Assembly (NCBI RefSeq): GCF_013300725.1
Contig: NZ_JAAIMM010000004.1
Span: 1 to 64,000, forward strand
From: Allocoprococcus comes
Lineage (GTDB): Bacteria; Bacillota; Clostridia; Lachnospirales; Lachnospiraceae
Reading direction: 5' to 3'
Length of the DNA: 64,000 bases
Shown here: one piece after another, positions 40,655 through 50,171 of the stretch
Position numbering within the stretch: the stretch's first letter is position 1
Layout of the letters: every line of letters begins with the position of its first letter
The notes under the pieces: model-generated
Told to the model about the DNA's origin: nothing
Seen by the model: only the letters and a program-made list of their open reading frames with translations
Database searches by the model: none
Program-made: the position numbers and the translations under genes

Positions 40655-43522
40655 ATGGATAAAAGTAGAAAAAAATCAGCCGTACTATTTGCATGTATAT
40701 TTTTGATTTTAGGAATGTGGATGATATTATCAGTCCATTGCCGGGCCGCTGAAAAGAATAATGATGAAAAACAGTCACAGATCATCCGTATCGGATCCTT
40801 TGAAGATACCTTTGATTATATCGATGAAAACGGTGTCAGACGTGGATATGGATACGAACTCCTGCAGGCTCTGGCAGGCTATACCGGATGGGAATTTGAG
40901 TACGTGAAATGTGACTGGTCCAACTGCTTCGATAAGCTTGAAAATGGTGAGATTGATGTCATGGGCGATATCTCTTACACCGATGAACGTGCACAAAGGA
41001 TGCTTTTTTCAGATGAAGCAATGGGTGAAGAAAAATATATCCTTTATGCTGATTTGTCAAACATGGATACTGGAACGTCTGATTTCAAATTTATGGACGG
41101 GAAACGTGTAGGTGTGCTCATGGATACGGAACCGGAGATTATGCTGACAGAATGGGAAAATAAGAATGGCATACATACAGAGCATGTAAATGTGAATAAT
41201 AATGATGATGTCGAAAAGAAATTAGCGAACCATGAGATTGATGCTTTTGTATCTCTGGAGGAATCCATCTGGTCTGAACAGGGAATATCATCCGTTACCA
41301 CGATTGGCAAATCAGGCATATATTTTGCAATAAATAAAGAGCGCAGCGATATCAAGATGGAGCTGGACTATGCTATGCGCAAGTTAGATCAAGATAGTCC
41401 CTTTTTCAAGGCAGATTTGTATAAGAAGTATTTTACGCTTGATTATAGTCAGGTTCTTACAGGTGAAGAAAAGTCCTGGGTGGAAGAACATGGTAACATC
41501 CGGATCGGATTTCTGAGCAACGATCCGGCGGTATTTTCCCTGGACGAAGAAACTGGAAAACTTACCGGAATGCTGGCAGAATATGTATCCTATGCCAAAG
41601 ACTGTCTGGGGAATCAGAAACTGGAATTTAATATACAGGAGTACAATGATTATGACGAAATGATACAGGCTTTACAAGAGCGTGAGATTGACATGATTTT
41701 TTATGCTGGCAGAAATCCCTGCTTTGCAGAAGAAAAAGGATATGCACTTACAAACACAGCCTGGACTTACAGCCTGATGGCGGTAACTGATGAAAAAAAT
41801 TTTGATGAGCATAATGTGTATACAGTAGCTGTGCCAAAGGAAAAAGAAGCCTTAAAACAGCATATTGCTTTCAGTTATCCACAATGGAAGCTGGTAGATT
41901 GTGATTCGTTAGATGATGCGGCAGATATGGTCTTGAATGAAAAGGCAGACTGTTTCCTCATGGGAGCAAGCCAGGCGATGATATATGATAACAGTCGAAA
42001 TTTCAAGAGTGTTCCACTTACAAAAACAATGGAGGCATGCTTTGCAGTAAGAGATGGAGAGGATAGCCTTTTATCAATACTGAATAAAACCTTAAAGGCC
42101 ATGCCGTCTGACATGCTTACAAGTGCACTTGCTATCTATGACAGTACGGCAGATAAGGTAAAATTTTCTGACTTTGTAAAAGACAATGTACTTGCTTTTT
42201 TTCTCATCACAGGATTCTCTGCACTCAGTATCATTGTTATTATCCTCATACTTTTACGAAAGGCAAGAAAAGCAGAAGCTGTTGCAAAGCTTGCAGCAAA
42301 TGATACACAAAAACTCAATGATAAACTTGAGATTGCTCTGGAAAAAGCAGAGGATGCCAGTCTCGCAAAGACTCGTTTTCTTAACAATATGTCACATGAC
42401 ATCCGTACACCTATGAATGTAATTCTGGGCTATGCACAGCTTATGGAGAATGAACTGAAAGGAAAAGACGTGCCTGAAACGTTAGAACATCTGGAAAAAC
42501 TACAGCAGTCAGGAAATCTTCTCCTGTCGATCATAAATAATGTACTTGATATGGCTCGGATTGAGAGCGGAAAGATGGAGCTTGATGAGAATTACTGCCG
42601 GATTGATGATGTCAGGAAATCCTTGTTTGCAGTATTTGATGAGAAAGCAAGGAAAAAGGATATAGCGCTTCATTACACGATGAATGTAGAACATGAGCAT
42701 GTATTGACAGATGTTACCAAGGTAAAAGAAATTTTGGTCAATATCCTAAGTAATGCTATAAAATATACTCCGTCCGGTGGTTCTGTCATGATGAGCGTAG
42801 ATGAATTACCATGCGATGAGCCCGGGTACATGATCGTGAGGAACAGAGTGAGTGATACAGGAATTGGCATGAGTCAGGATTATATGACGAAGATTTTCGA
42901 CGCATTCACACGTGAACATAACACTACAAAGAGCAAAATCGCAGGAACCGGACTGGGAATGTCGATAGTCCGGAAATATGTTGATCTGCTTGGTGGAACA
43001 ATAGATGTAGAGAGTGAACTTGGAAAAGGCAGCACCTTTACAGTTACACTTAAACATAAGATAGCAGATGAAAGCTATTATGTAAAAAAACATATTGAAG
43101 AGTCTGGAACAGGTAGCGAAATCCTTGAAGGCAGGAATATCCTTCTGGCAGAGGATAATGATCTGAATGCAGAGATTGCAGAAGCAATCCTTGGGTGTGC
43201 CGGCCTTAAAACAGAACGTGTGGAGGATGGCATTCAATGTGTAAACATGATAGAAAAGATGCCGGCAGGCACATATGATATGATCCTGATGGATATCCAG
43301 ATGCCGAAAATGAACGGTTATAAAGCAACACAGGCAATCAGACGCCTGCCGGATAAGGAGAAAGCATGTATACCTATCATTGCAATGACAGCAAATGCAT
43401 TTGAAGAAGATAAGAGAGATGCTATTGCAGCCGGGATGAATGGTCATATCGCAAAGCCAATTCAGCTTGATAAACTGCTGTCGATGTTAGCGGAAGTAAT
43501 AAGGCAACAAGAAAATTGCTAA
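40655..43522 (+). CDS. Hybrid histidine kinase with two periplasmic-type solute-binding domains
   Basis: A 955-residue membrane kinase. A signal-anchor helix (about 8-27) leads to two tandem SBP_bac_3 domains (about 45-265 and 275-495) with patterns such as DENGVRRGYGYELLQALAGY and GNIRIGFLSNDPAVFSLDEE. A transmembrane helix (about 511-531) and a coiled coil follow. HisKA has NNMSHDIRTPMNVILGYAQL (His near 578); HATPase_c has NILSNAIKYTPSGG and GTGLGMSIV; a receiver has NILLAEDNDLNAEIAEA and MILMDIQMPKMNGYK (Asp near 878). It probably senses an extracellular amino acid or similar ligand. Expression should respond to c-di-GMP through the upstream riboswitch. Confidence 0.9.
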   Translation: MDKSRKKSAVLFACIFLILGMWMILSVHCRAAEKNNDEKQSQIIRIGSFEDTFDYIDENGVRRGYGYELLQALAGYTGWEFEYVKCDWSNCFDKLENGEIDVMGDISYTDERAQRMLFSDEAMGEEKYILYADLSNMDTGTSDFKFMDGKRVGVLMDTEPEIMLTEWENKNGIHTEHVNVNNNDDVEKKLANHEIDAFVSLEESIWSEQGISSVTTIGKSGIYFAINKERSDIKMELDYAMRKLDQDSPFFKADLYKKYFTLDYSQVLTGEEKSWVEEHGNIRIGFLSNDPAVFSLDEETGKLTGMLAEYVSYAKDCLGNQKLEFNIQEYNDYDEMIQALQEREIDMIFYAGRNPCFAEEKGYALTNTAWTYSLMAVTDEKNFDEHNVYTVAVPKEKEALKQHIAFSYPQWKLVDCDSLDDAADMVLNEKADCFLMGASQAMIYDNSRNFKSVPLTKTMEACFAVRDGEDSLLSILNKTLKAMPSDMLTSALAIYDSTADKVKFSDFVKDNVLAFFLITGFSALSIIVIILILLRKARKAEAVAKLAANDTQKLNDKLEIALEKAEDASLAKTRFLNNMSHDIRTPMNVILGYAQLMENELKGKDVPETLEHLEKLQQSGNLLLSIINNVLDMARIESGKMELDENYCRIDDVRKSLFAVFDEKARKKDIALHYTMNVEHEHVLTDVTKVKEILVNILSNAIKYTPSGGSVMMSVDELPCDEPGYMIVRNRVSDTGIGMSQDYMTKIFDAFTREHNTTKSKIAGTGLGMSIVRKYVDLLGGTIDVESELGKGSTFTVTLKHKIADESYYVKKHIEESGTGSEILEGRNILLAEDNDLNAEIAEAILGCAGLKTERVEDGIQCVNMIEKMPAGTYDMILMDIQMPKMNGYKATQAIRRLPDKEKACIPIIAMTANAFEEDKRDAIAAGMNGHIAKPIQLDKLLSMLAEVIRQQENC

Positions 43523-43570
43523 TTTCATGTTATACTGAATGGAGTGTTATTCTGGAAAATATGTAAAAGC

Positions 43571-43598
43571 AGGGAGGGGTGACAGAAGCTCCCTCCTC
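43571..43598. terminator. Hairpin between the convergent kinase and aroC genes
   Basis: GGGAGGG and CTCCCTCC flank a 10-nt loop. No T-run follows, so termination efficiency is uncertain, but position between convergent genes fits. Confidence 0.4.
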
Positions 43599-43669
43599 AA
43601 GGCTGCCGACTAAGATCTACCTTTTTCACCGAAGTAGCCGGATGCGATGAGGACGGAAGATTGTTGGGT

Positions 43670-44776
43670 TTATTTTTCAGTGCCGTAGAAGCTTTTGAGT
43701 TTGTCCATGCGTGCACTCATATTGGTGAAGAGCAGATCGAGGATCGTGATTGCGGCCATGGATTCTACGACTACGACGGCGCGTGGGACGATGACCGGGT
43801 CGTGACGTCCTTTGATGATCATTTCGGTGTTTTCTCCATCTTTGGTGACTGTGGACTGTGGCTGCGAAATGGACGGAGTCGGCTTTACTGCCGCGCGGAA
43901 GATGATGCTGCTTCCGTCACTCATACCGCCGAGGACACCGCCTGCATGGTTGGTGTCTTTGGTGATCCTTCCATCGTTTGTATGGAAGGAGTCATTGTTG
44001 ATACTTCCTTTTGCATCTGCAGCTTTAAAGCCGTCACCGATCTCAAAGCCTTTGACTGCTCCGATGGACAGCATTGCTTTGGCAAGATTGGCGTCCAGTT
44101 TTTCAAATACGGTATCACCGATTCCGACCGGCATACCGGTAACAACACATTCAATGATACCCCCAGAGGAATCCTGATTTTTAATACATTCTTCCAGATA
44201 GGCAGATGCTTTTTTTGCATATGCGTTGTTTGGCATATAAATCGGGTTCTGGAAAATCTCTTCCGGATGGTATTCATTTTCAGGAACAGATACAGGACCG
44301 ATTGCTTTCGTATAAGCATGTACTTCAATGCCAAGTTCTTTCAAAATCTTAGCAGCAACTGCACCAGCTGCAACTCTGGCAGTAGTTTCTCTTCCGGAAG
44401 AGCGTCCCCCTCCTCTGTAATCACGGAAACCATACTTTTCATCAAATGTATAATCTGCGTGTCCCGGTCGGTATGTGTTCATAATATTTCCGTAATCACG
44501 GGAACGCTGATCCTGGTTCTGTACGAGAATTGAAATCGGAGTTCCGGTTGTCCGACCTTCAAATACGCCGGACCAGATCTGTGCCATATCACTTTCCTTA
44601 CGCCCGGTTGTAAACTGGCTTTGTCCGGGTTTTCTTCTATCCAGATAAATCTGGATATCCTCCTCTGAAAGCGAAAGCCCTGCCGGACACCCGTCGATCA
44701 CAACACCGATCCCTTTCCCATGGGATTCCCCCCATGTAGAAATCTGAAACAATCTTCCATAAATGGATCCTGCCAT
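43670..44776 (-). CDS. aroC: Chorismate synthase
   Basis: A 368-residue flavoenzyme that converts 5-enolpyruvylshikimate-3-phosphate to chorismate. Motifs: WGESHGKGIGVVIDGCPAG at the N-terminus, RRKPGQS, the RPGHADYTF segment and DYRGGGRSSGRETTARVAAG, and GGVLGGMSDGSSI. FMNH2 is a cofactor. It is a single gene on the minus strand. Other shikimate genes in the window (aroE, aroF) are 18 kb away, so the pathway is dispersed. Confidence 0.97.
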   Translation of the reverse strand: MAGSIYGRLFQISTWGESHGKGIGVVIDGCPAGLSLSEEDIQIYLDRRKPGQSQFTTGRKESDMAQIWSGVFEGRTTGTPISILVQNQDQRSRDYGNIMNTYRPGHADYTFDEKYGFRDYRGGGRSSGRETTARVAAGAVAAKILKELGIEVHAYTKAIGPVSVPENEYHPEEIFQNPIYMPNNAYAKKASAYLEECIKNQDSSGGIIECVVTGMPVGIGDTVFEKLDANLAKAMLSIGAVKGFEIGDGFKAADAKGSINNDSFHTNDGRITKDTNHAGGVLGGMSDGSSIIFRAAVKPTPSISQPQSTVTKDGENTEMIIKGRHDPVIVPRAVVVVESMAAITILDLLFTNMSARMDKLKSFYGTEK

Positions 44777-45084
44777 AAATATATACCATCCTTTCTGTAA
44801 GCTTTTATCTATAAAGAATTAATTTGTGAATCAGTCAAAACAAAAAACGAACAATTCTTCGACTTTCTATTATATTCATATGAATCCACACCTGATTTGA
44901 GTCATAAAAAGAATCATTCCAACGCAAATCATTTATTTCCCCCAATTACCTCATTATTATAATAGAAGATTCCTATCCCAACAAGTGATAAAAATATGAA
45001 AGTTAAAGTTATGTATTGTATTTACACACCCCTTCGTATTATAATGACTACATATTGAGTGAAAAAAGGAAGTCAATAGTATAA
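44777..45084. other. Divergent intergenic region aroC / L,D-transpeptidase
   Basis: No gene is seen. It holds promoters for both flanking genes. For aroC (minus) TTGTTG is the complement of 44979-44984 and TATAAT of 44956-44961, with a 17-bp spacer. For the transpeptidase (plus) TTGTAT is at 45016-45021 and TATAAT at 45040-45045, with an 18-bp spacer. The rest is AT-rich without clear dyads. Confidence 0.55.
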
Positions 45085-46974
45085 ATGAGTGAAAAGAGTA
45101 TGAATGAAAAAAACGAAAGAAATCTTGACAGCACAGTAGATGAAATCATGGAAGAGATCAGAGAGCAGACTGTAAGTGAGGTGAAGGACATCAATGAAAA
45201 AGAACAGAAAAGCGAAGAAAGACCGCGGAAAAAGAAAGTCACTAAAACAAAACGTCCTTCAGGCCATCACGTATCTGGCGATGGTGTGGATCATAAAGCA
45301 GCCTCAGGCGAAGATCGACCGGTTAAGAAAAAGGCTCTGCGCCGGAAAAAGAAAGTAGTTCGTGAAGAGACCGGGCTTCTGGATCTGGATGGAGCAGAAG
45401 AATGGCGGGATGAAGAAGAGACAGCAGTACCACCAGTTATTAAAAGTGCAGATATTTTAAGCAGTGGAGATGCAGAAGCATTCAATCCGGATGAGGAAGA
45501 GATTTTTGATGATTCTTTCTTTGATGAAGAAGAGGAAAAACCACGCAGAAGAGCTAAACGGGAGAAAAAGCAGGGTTCTGAAAAGTCCGGTAAAGTGGTT
45601 AAAATTGTAGTTGGCGCTGTGGTTGGAGTGGCAGCGGTTGTTTACCTTGGATTTTCCGTATATTTCATGAATCATTTCTATTTTAATACGAAGATCAATG
45701 GTGTGAACTTTTCCGGAAAATCAGTTTCTGCAGTAGAATCATATATGAAGAGTCAGGTAGATGGATATGTTCTGACGATGAAAGAATCAGATGGAACAGA
45801 AGAGAAGATTGCCGGAACAGATATTTCTCTTGCGTACAAAGCAGGAGATGAACTGCAGAAGCTCGTAAAAGAGCAGAATGCATTTCTGTGGCCGGTCTGC
45901 CTTGGAAAGACACAGACAATTACGGCATCTGTCGGTGTTACATATGACGAAAACCAGCTGGATACCCTGATTAACGGTCTCGAGTGTATGCAGGCAGATC
46001 GGCAGGTTGAACCGGTAAATGCACATCCGGAGTATGACGGCAATTCATATGTAGTCAAAGCCGGGGAGACCGGAAGTAAGATTGATACCGAGAATTTCAA
46101 AAAGGTAGTGAAAGAATCAATCGAAGGTTTCAAAAGCGAGATTGACATGACCGCTGAAGACTGCTATGTAAAACCAAAATACACAATCAAGTCAGAAGAA
46201 GTGAAGAAAGCATGTGACGATATGAATAAGTATCTGAAGGCAAGTATCACTTATACCTTTGGTTCGAATACAGAAGTTGTAGATAAAGATCTGATTTCCC
46301 AGTGGGTAACGGTAGATGATAACATGGCAGTTACCTTTAACAGTGATGCAGTTGTGAAATATGTACAGCAGCTGGAGAGTAAGTATGACACTTACCAGAC
46401 AGCGAGAACATTTACAACCGGAGGCGGCAACAGTGCAACGGTTGAAGGTGGAGACTATGGATGGATCATTGATGAAGCTGCCGAGATTGCAGCCCTTGAA
46501 GCGAATATCCGCAACGGAGAGACTGTGACGAGAGAGGCGAATTATTCACAGACTGCAGCAAGTCATGACGGAGCAGACTGGGGAAATACTTATGTTGAAG
46601 TCGATCTGACAAACCAGTATATGTATCTTTTTGTAAATGGTGCAATTGTGACACAGGGACCGATCGTTACCGGTAAGCCAAGCAGAGGAGATGCTACACC
46701 GCAGGGAGTATATATCCTGAAATACAAAGAAAAAAATACAACCCTTCGTGGACCAAAGAAGGAAGACGGAAGTTACGAATGGGAATCGCCGGTTACTTAC
46801 TGGATGCCGTTTAACGGTGGAATCGGACTGCACGACGCACCGTGGCAGACGAACTTTGGCGGGGACTGGTATCTGGAACATGGGTCACGCGGATGTGTCA
46901 ATTTACAGTATGATGTTGCAGAGACGGTGTTCAACAATGTAGATTCCGGAACACCGGTTGTATGTCATTACTAA
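45085..46974 (+). CDS. Membrane-anchored L,D-transpeptidase (YkuD family)
   Basis: A 629-residue protein. A long, highly charged cytosolic tail (about 1-170, many KKK and EEE runs) precedes one transmembrane helix (about 172-195, IVVGAVVGVAAVVYLGFSVY). Extracellular repeats of the PG_binding_4 type follow (NGVNFSGKSVSAVE...). The C-terminal YkuD domain (about 500-629) has GPIVTGKPSRGDATPQGVY and the catalytic HGSRGCVNL (Cys near 603). It makes 3-3 peptidoglycan cross-links, giving beta-lactam tolerance in some bacteria, or anchors surface polymers. The ribosome site before ATG 45085 is weak. Confidence 0.9.
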   Translation: MSEKSMNEKNERNLDSTVDEIMEEIREQTVSEVKDINEKEQKSEERPRKKKVTKTKRPSGHHVSGDGVDHKAASGEDRPVKKKALRRKKKVVREETGLLDLDGAEEWRDEEETAVPPVIKSADILSSGDAEAFNPDEEEIFDDSFFDEEEEKPRRRAKREKKQGSEKSGKVVKIVVGAVVGVAAVVYLGFSVYFMNHFYFNTKINGVNFSGKSVSAVESYMKSQVDGYVLTMKESDGTEEKIAGTDISLAYKAGDELQKLVKEQNAFLWPVCLGKTQTITASVGVTYDENQLDTLINGLECMQADRQVEPVNAHPEYDGNSYVVKAGETGSKIDTENFKKVVKESIEGFKSEIDMTAEDCYVKPKYTIKSEEVKKACDDMNKYLKASITYTFGSNTEVVDKDLISQWVTVDDNMAVTFNSDAVVKYVQQLESKYDTYQTARTFTTGGGNSATVEGGDYGWIIDEAAEIAALEANIRNGETVTREANYSQTAASHDGADWGNTYVEVDLTNQYMYLFVNGAIVTQGPIVTGKPSRGDATPQGVYILKYKEKNTTLRGPKKEDGSYEWESPVTYWMPFNGGIGLHDAPWQTNFGGDWYLEHGSRGCVNLQYDVAETVFNNVDSGTPVVCHY

Positions 46975-46996
46975 ATTTATGAGAGAGGTTAATTTT

Positions 46997-48130
46997 ATGT
47001 ATGAGCTGATAAAAAGGGACGGTCGCGCCAAGCGCGGCCGCTTCCATACCGTACACGGAGTGATCGAGACTCCTGTATTTATGAATGTAGGAACAATTGC
47101 AGCGATCAAAGGGGCTGTTTCTACTGCAGATCTTGAAGAAATCGGAACACAGGTGGAACTGTCTAATACGTATCATTTGCATGTGCGTCCGGGGGATCAG
47201 GTAGTGAAAAAGCTTGGCGGACTGCACAGATTTATGGCCTGGGACAAGCCGATCCTTACTGATTCCGGCGGATTCCAGGTGTTTTCTCTTGCCGGACTCA
47301 GAAAGATTAAGGAAGAGGGTGTATACTTCAATTCCCATATTGACGGAAGAAAGATTTTTATGGGACCGGAAGAAAGTATGCAGATTCAGTCGAATCTGGC
47401 GTCTACGATCGCAATGGCGTTTGATGAATGTCCGTCCAGTGTAGCGGAAAGAAAATATATGCAGGCATCGGTAGAGCGTACAACGAGATGGCTCGCAAGA
47501 TGTAAAGAAGAGATGGCAAGACTCAATTCTCTTGATGATACGATCAACAAACATCAGATGCTTTTCGGGATCAATCAGGGTGGTGTCTATGAAGACATCC
47601 GTGTTGAGCATGCACAGCAGATCGCAGAGATGGATCTGGATGGATATGCAGTCGGCGGACTCGCAGTTGGTGAGACACATGAAGAGATGTACCGGATCCT
47701 GGATGCAGTAGTTCCTTGTCTTCCGGTTGCCAAACCGACCTATCTGATGGGAGTCGGAACACCGGCGAATATTCTGGAAGCGGTAGACAGAGGCGTGGAT
47801 TTCTTTGACTGCGTATATCCAAGCCGTAACGGAAGACATGGTCATGTTTATACAAAGCATGGTAAGCTGAATCTGTTCAATGCAAAATTTGAACTGGATG
47901 AACGCCCGATCGAAGAAGGCTGTCAGTGCCCGGCCTGCCGCCGTTATTCAAGAGCTTATATCCGTCATCTGCTGAAAGCAAAAGAGATGCTTGGAATGCG
48001 GCTTTGCGTTCTCCACAATTTATATTATTATAATCATCTTATGGAAGACATCAGAGGAGCGATCGAAGAGGGAAGATATGCCCAGTTCAAGAAAGAGACG
48101 CTGGCAAAAATGGAAGAAAAAGAAGATTAG
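46997..48130 (+). CDS. tgt: Queuine tRNA-ribosyltransferase
   Basis: A 377-residue TIM-barrel enzyme that exchanges guanine 34 of GUN-anticodon tRNAs for preQ1 in the queuosine pathway. Motifs: TVHGVIETPVFMNVGT, the catalytic Asp in ILTDSGGFQVFSLA, MAFDECPS, GGLAVGETHEEMYRILD, FDCVYPSRNGRHG and the zinc site CQCPACRRYSRAYIRHL with a downstream His. The start at 46997 (MYELIKRDGR) is preferred over a longer frame because of GAGAGG upstream and family length. yajC follows 86 nt later, the conserved tgt-yajC order. Confidence 0.97.
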   Translation: MYELIKRDGRAKRGRFHTVHGVIETPVFMNVGTIAAIKGAVSTADLEEIGTQVELSNTYHLHVRPGDQVVKKLGGLHRFMAWDKPILTDSGGFQVFSLAGLRKIKEEGVYFNSHIDGRKIFMGPEESMQIQSNLASTIAMAFDECPSSVAERKYMQASVERTTRWLARCKEEMARLNSLDDTINKHQMLFGINQGGVYEDIRVEHAQQIAEMDLDGYAVGGLAVGETHEEMYRILDAVVPCLPVAKPTYLMGVGTPANILEAVDRGVDFFDCVYPSRNGRHGHVYTKHGKLNLFNAKFELDERPIEEGCQCPACRRYSRAYIRHLLKAKEMLGMRLCVLHNLYYYNHLMEDIRGAIEEGRYAQFKKETLAKMEEKED

Positions 48131-48152
48131 GATAAAAAAATTCTAAAATGTC

Positions 48153-48181
48153 TTGATGAATGTCCTATTATTGTGTATGAT
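48153..48181 (+). promoter_or_regulatory. yajC promoter
   Basis: TTGATG (48153-48158) and TATGAT (48176-48181) have a 17-bp spacer in the gap after tgt. Confidence 0.5.
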
Positions 48182-48216
48182 AGTAACAGTGTCTATTTTA
48201 GCAGGAGGAAAGAAAA

Positions 48217-48495
48217 ATGAATAATCCAATCGTACTTATTTTATTTTACGTTGTAATTATCGGAGGATTCTGGTGGTTACTGATGAGACCACAGAAAAAG
48301 GAACAGAAGAGAGTACAGCTGATGTTATCTGAACTGGCTGTAGGAGATACTGTTCTTACAACAAGCGGTTTTTACGGAGTTGTTATTGATATTACAGATG
48401 AAGACGTAATCGTTGAATTCGGAAGCAACAAGAACTGCCGTATCCCGATGCAGAAGTCTGCGATCATGCAGGTCGAAAAGCCGGAGAACAACTAA
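48217..48495 (+). CDS. yajC: Preprotein translocase subunit YajC
   Basis: A 92-residue protein with one N-terminal transmembrane helix (about 4-23), the family motif MRPQKKEQKR right after it, and a C-terminal soluble domain (ELAVGDTVLTTSGFYGVVID). It is an accessory to SecDF/SecYEG. secD and secF are not adjacent here. AGGAGGA precedes the ATG, and a terminator follows the stop. Confidence 0.95.
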   Translation: MNNPIVLILFYVVIIGGFWWLLMRPQKKEQKRVQLMLSELAVGDTVLTTSGFYGVVIDITDEDVIVEFGSNKNCRIPMQKSAIMQVEKPENN

Positions 48496-48520
48496 ATCAA
48501 ATTTTTTGAAAAAAGTTGAA

Positions 48521-48553
48521 AAAAGCATTGCATTTTATGTGCAATGCTTTTAT
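48521..48553 (+). terminator. yajC terminator
   Basis: AAAAGCATTGCA (48521-48532) and TGCAATGCTTTT (48540-48551) form a 12-bp stem with a 7-nt loop. The right arm runs into the -10 box of the malQ promoter. Confidence 0.8.
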
Positions 48554-48600
48554 AATACAATTATTGGAAACGTTACCGTTACCGATACCGAAACCGTTAC
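48528..48600 (+). promoter_or_regulatory. malQ promoter with cre-like site and CGTTACCG repeats
   Basis: TTGCAT (48528-48533) and TATAAT (48551-48556) have a 17-bp spacer; the -35 sits inside the yajC terminator hairpin. Just downstream, TGGAAACGTTACCG (about 48565-48578) fits the catabolite-responsive-element consensus at 13 of 14 positions. It is followed by further CGTTACCG, CGATACCG and AACCGTTAC half-sites. The LacI-type regulator encoded two genes on, or CcpA, is the likely binder. Confidence 0.6.
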
Positions 48601-48625
48601 TGTAGAAAGATATGAGGTGCATATT

Positions 48626-50170
48626 ATGAGAACAAGCGGTATATTACTGCCGGTGGCAAGTCTGCCATCAAAATATGGAATAGGTGCTTTTTCGAAAGAA
48701 GCATACAAGTTTGTGGATACACTTGAGAAGGCAGGCCAGAGCTACTGGCAGATCCTTCCGTTAGGTCCGACAGGGTATGGAGATTCGCCGTATCAGTCTT
48801 TCTCAACTTTTGCAGGAAATCCGTATTTTATAGACCTGGAAAAGCTGATAAAAAAAGGCTGGATTACAGAAGATGAATGTAAGGCATATGACTTTGGTGA
48901 TAATGCGGGATATGTGGATTATGAAAAGATTTATAACTGCAGGTATGAGATCTTAAGAAAAGCATATGAAAGAAGCCGGATCGCAGATGATGCAGATTTT
49001 CAGAAGTTCTGCAAGGAGAATAAAGAATGGCTGGATGATTATGCGCTTTATACGGAGATCAAAGCCGCGAATGATGGGAAAAGCTGGAGTGAATGGGAAG
49101 ATGAATATCGTCTGAGAGATGAGCTTGCGCTGGAAAAATTCGCCAAAGAGAATCAGGAAGGGATCCTGTTCCAGAAGTTTATGCAGTATGAATTCGCAAC
49201 ACAGTGGGGTGCACTGAAAGCATATGCGAATGAAAAAGGGATTGAGATCATTGGTGATATCCCGATTTATGTAGCGTTTGACAGTGCAGACAGCTGGTCG
49301 CATCCGGAACTGTTCCAGTTTGATGAGAACGGACTTCCGACTGGTGTTGCTGGGTGCCCGCCGGATGCATTTAGTGCAACCGGACAGCTTTGGGGTAATC
49401 CGCTTTATAAGTGGGAATATCATAAGAAGACCGGATATGCATGGTGGATGAAGAGAATCCGTCATTGTGTAGAGCTTTATGACGTGATCCGAATTGATCA
49501 TTTCCGTGGATTCGATGAATATTATTCCATTCCATACGGAGATCTGACAGCGGAATTCGGACATTGGGAAAAAGGACCGGGAATGGATATTTTCCGGACA
49601 GTAAAAGAGACTCTGGGTGATGTGAAAATTATTGCAGAGGATCTTGGATTCCTGACAGACAGTGTGATCCGGATGGTGGAAGAGTCCGGATATCCGGGAA
49701 TGAAGGTTCTGGAGTTTGCATTTGATTCCAGAGAGCCTAGCAATTATCTGCCGCATAATTATGATAAGAACTGCGTAGTATACACAGGAACCCATGACAA
49801 TGAAACGCTGGCAGGATGGTACAGAGAATTAAAAAAAGAAGATAAGAAGTTTGCACTTCGCTATATGGGAAGAAAGAAACTCAGTGTCAATGAAGCAGTA
49901 TGGGAAATCATCCGTCTTGCGCAGTCGAGCGTGGCGGATACCTGTATCATTCCGATTCAGGATTATCTCTGCCTCGGTAATGAAGCGAGGATCAATCATC
50001 CGTCAACCCTTGGCGGCAACTGGATCTGGAGACTTCATAAGGATGAGATTTCAAAAAAACTTGTGAAAAAGATCCGCAGAATGACAGAACTTTATTGCAG
50101 GATCCCGGAGAAGACCGAGATGACACTTAAGGTTGAAGATGCAGAGGACTTAGGAGAAGAAAAAAAATAA
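48626..50170 (+). CDS. malQ: 4-alpha-glucanotransferase (amylomaltase)
   Basis: A 514-residue GH77 enzyme that transfers alpha-1,4-glucan chains during maltodextrin or glycogen use. Motifs: SGILLPVASLPSKYGIG, YWQILPLGPTGYGDSPYQSF, DIPIYVAFDSADSW, RIDHFRGFDEYY (catalytic Asp), IAEDLGF (acid/base Glu) and TGTHDNETLAGW. Start 48626 has TGAGGTG 6 nt upstream; a longer frame would run back through the terminator and operators. The LacI regulator starts 1 nt after its stop. Confidence 0.96.
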   Translation: MRTSGILLPVASLPSKYGIGAFSKEAYKFVDTLEKAGQSYWQILPLGPTGYGDSPYQSFSTFAGNPYFIDLEKLIKKGWITEDECKAYDFGDNAGYVDYEKIYNCRYEILRKAYERSRIADDADFQKFCKENKEWLDDYALYTEIKAANDGKSWSEWEDEYRLRDELALEKFAKENQEGILFQKFMQYEFATQWGALKAYANEKGIEIIGDIPIYVAFDSADSWSHPELFQFDENGLPTGVAGCPPDAFSATGQLWGNPLYKWEYHKKTGYAWWMKRIRHCVELYDVIRIDHFRGFDEYYSIPYGDLTAEFGHWEKGPGMDIFRTVKETLGDVKIIAEDLGFLTDSVIRMVEESGYPGMKVLEFAFDSREPSNYLPHNYDKNCVVYTGTHDNETLAGWYRELKKEDKKFALRYMGRKKLSVNEAVWEIIRLAQSSVADTCIIPIQDYLCLGNEARINHPSTLGGNWIWRLHKDEISKKLVKKIRRMTELYCRIPEKTEMTLKVEDAEDLGEEKK

Positions 50171-50171
50171 A

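Noticed and set aside
43661-44533. 290-codon plus-strand frame opposite aroC
   Set aside because: It is antisense to a gene with full chorismate synthase motifs; its product is Cys/Phe-rich and unlike a real protein.
46931-47860. 309-codon minus-strand frame opposite tgt
   Set aside because: Antisense shadow; tgt is unambiguous on the plus strand.
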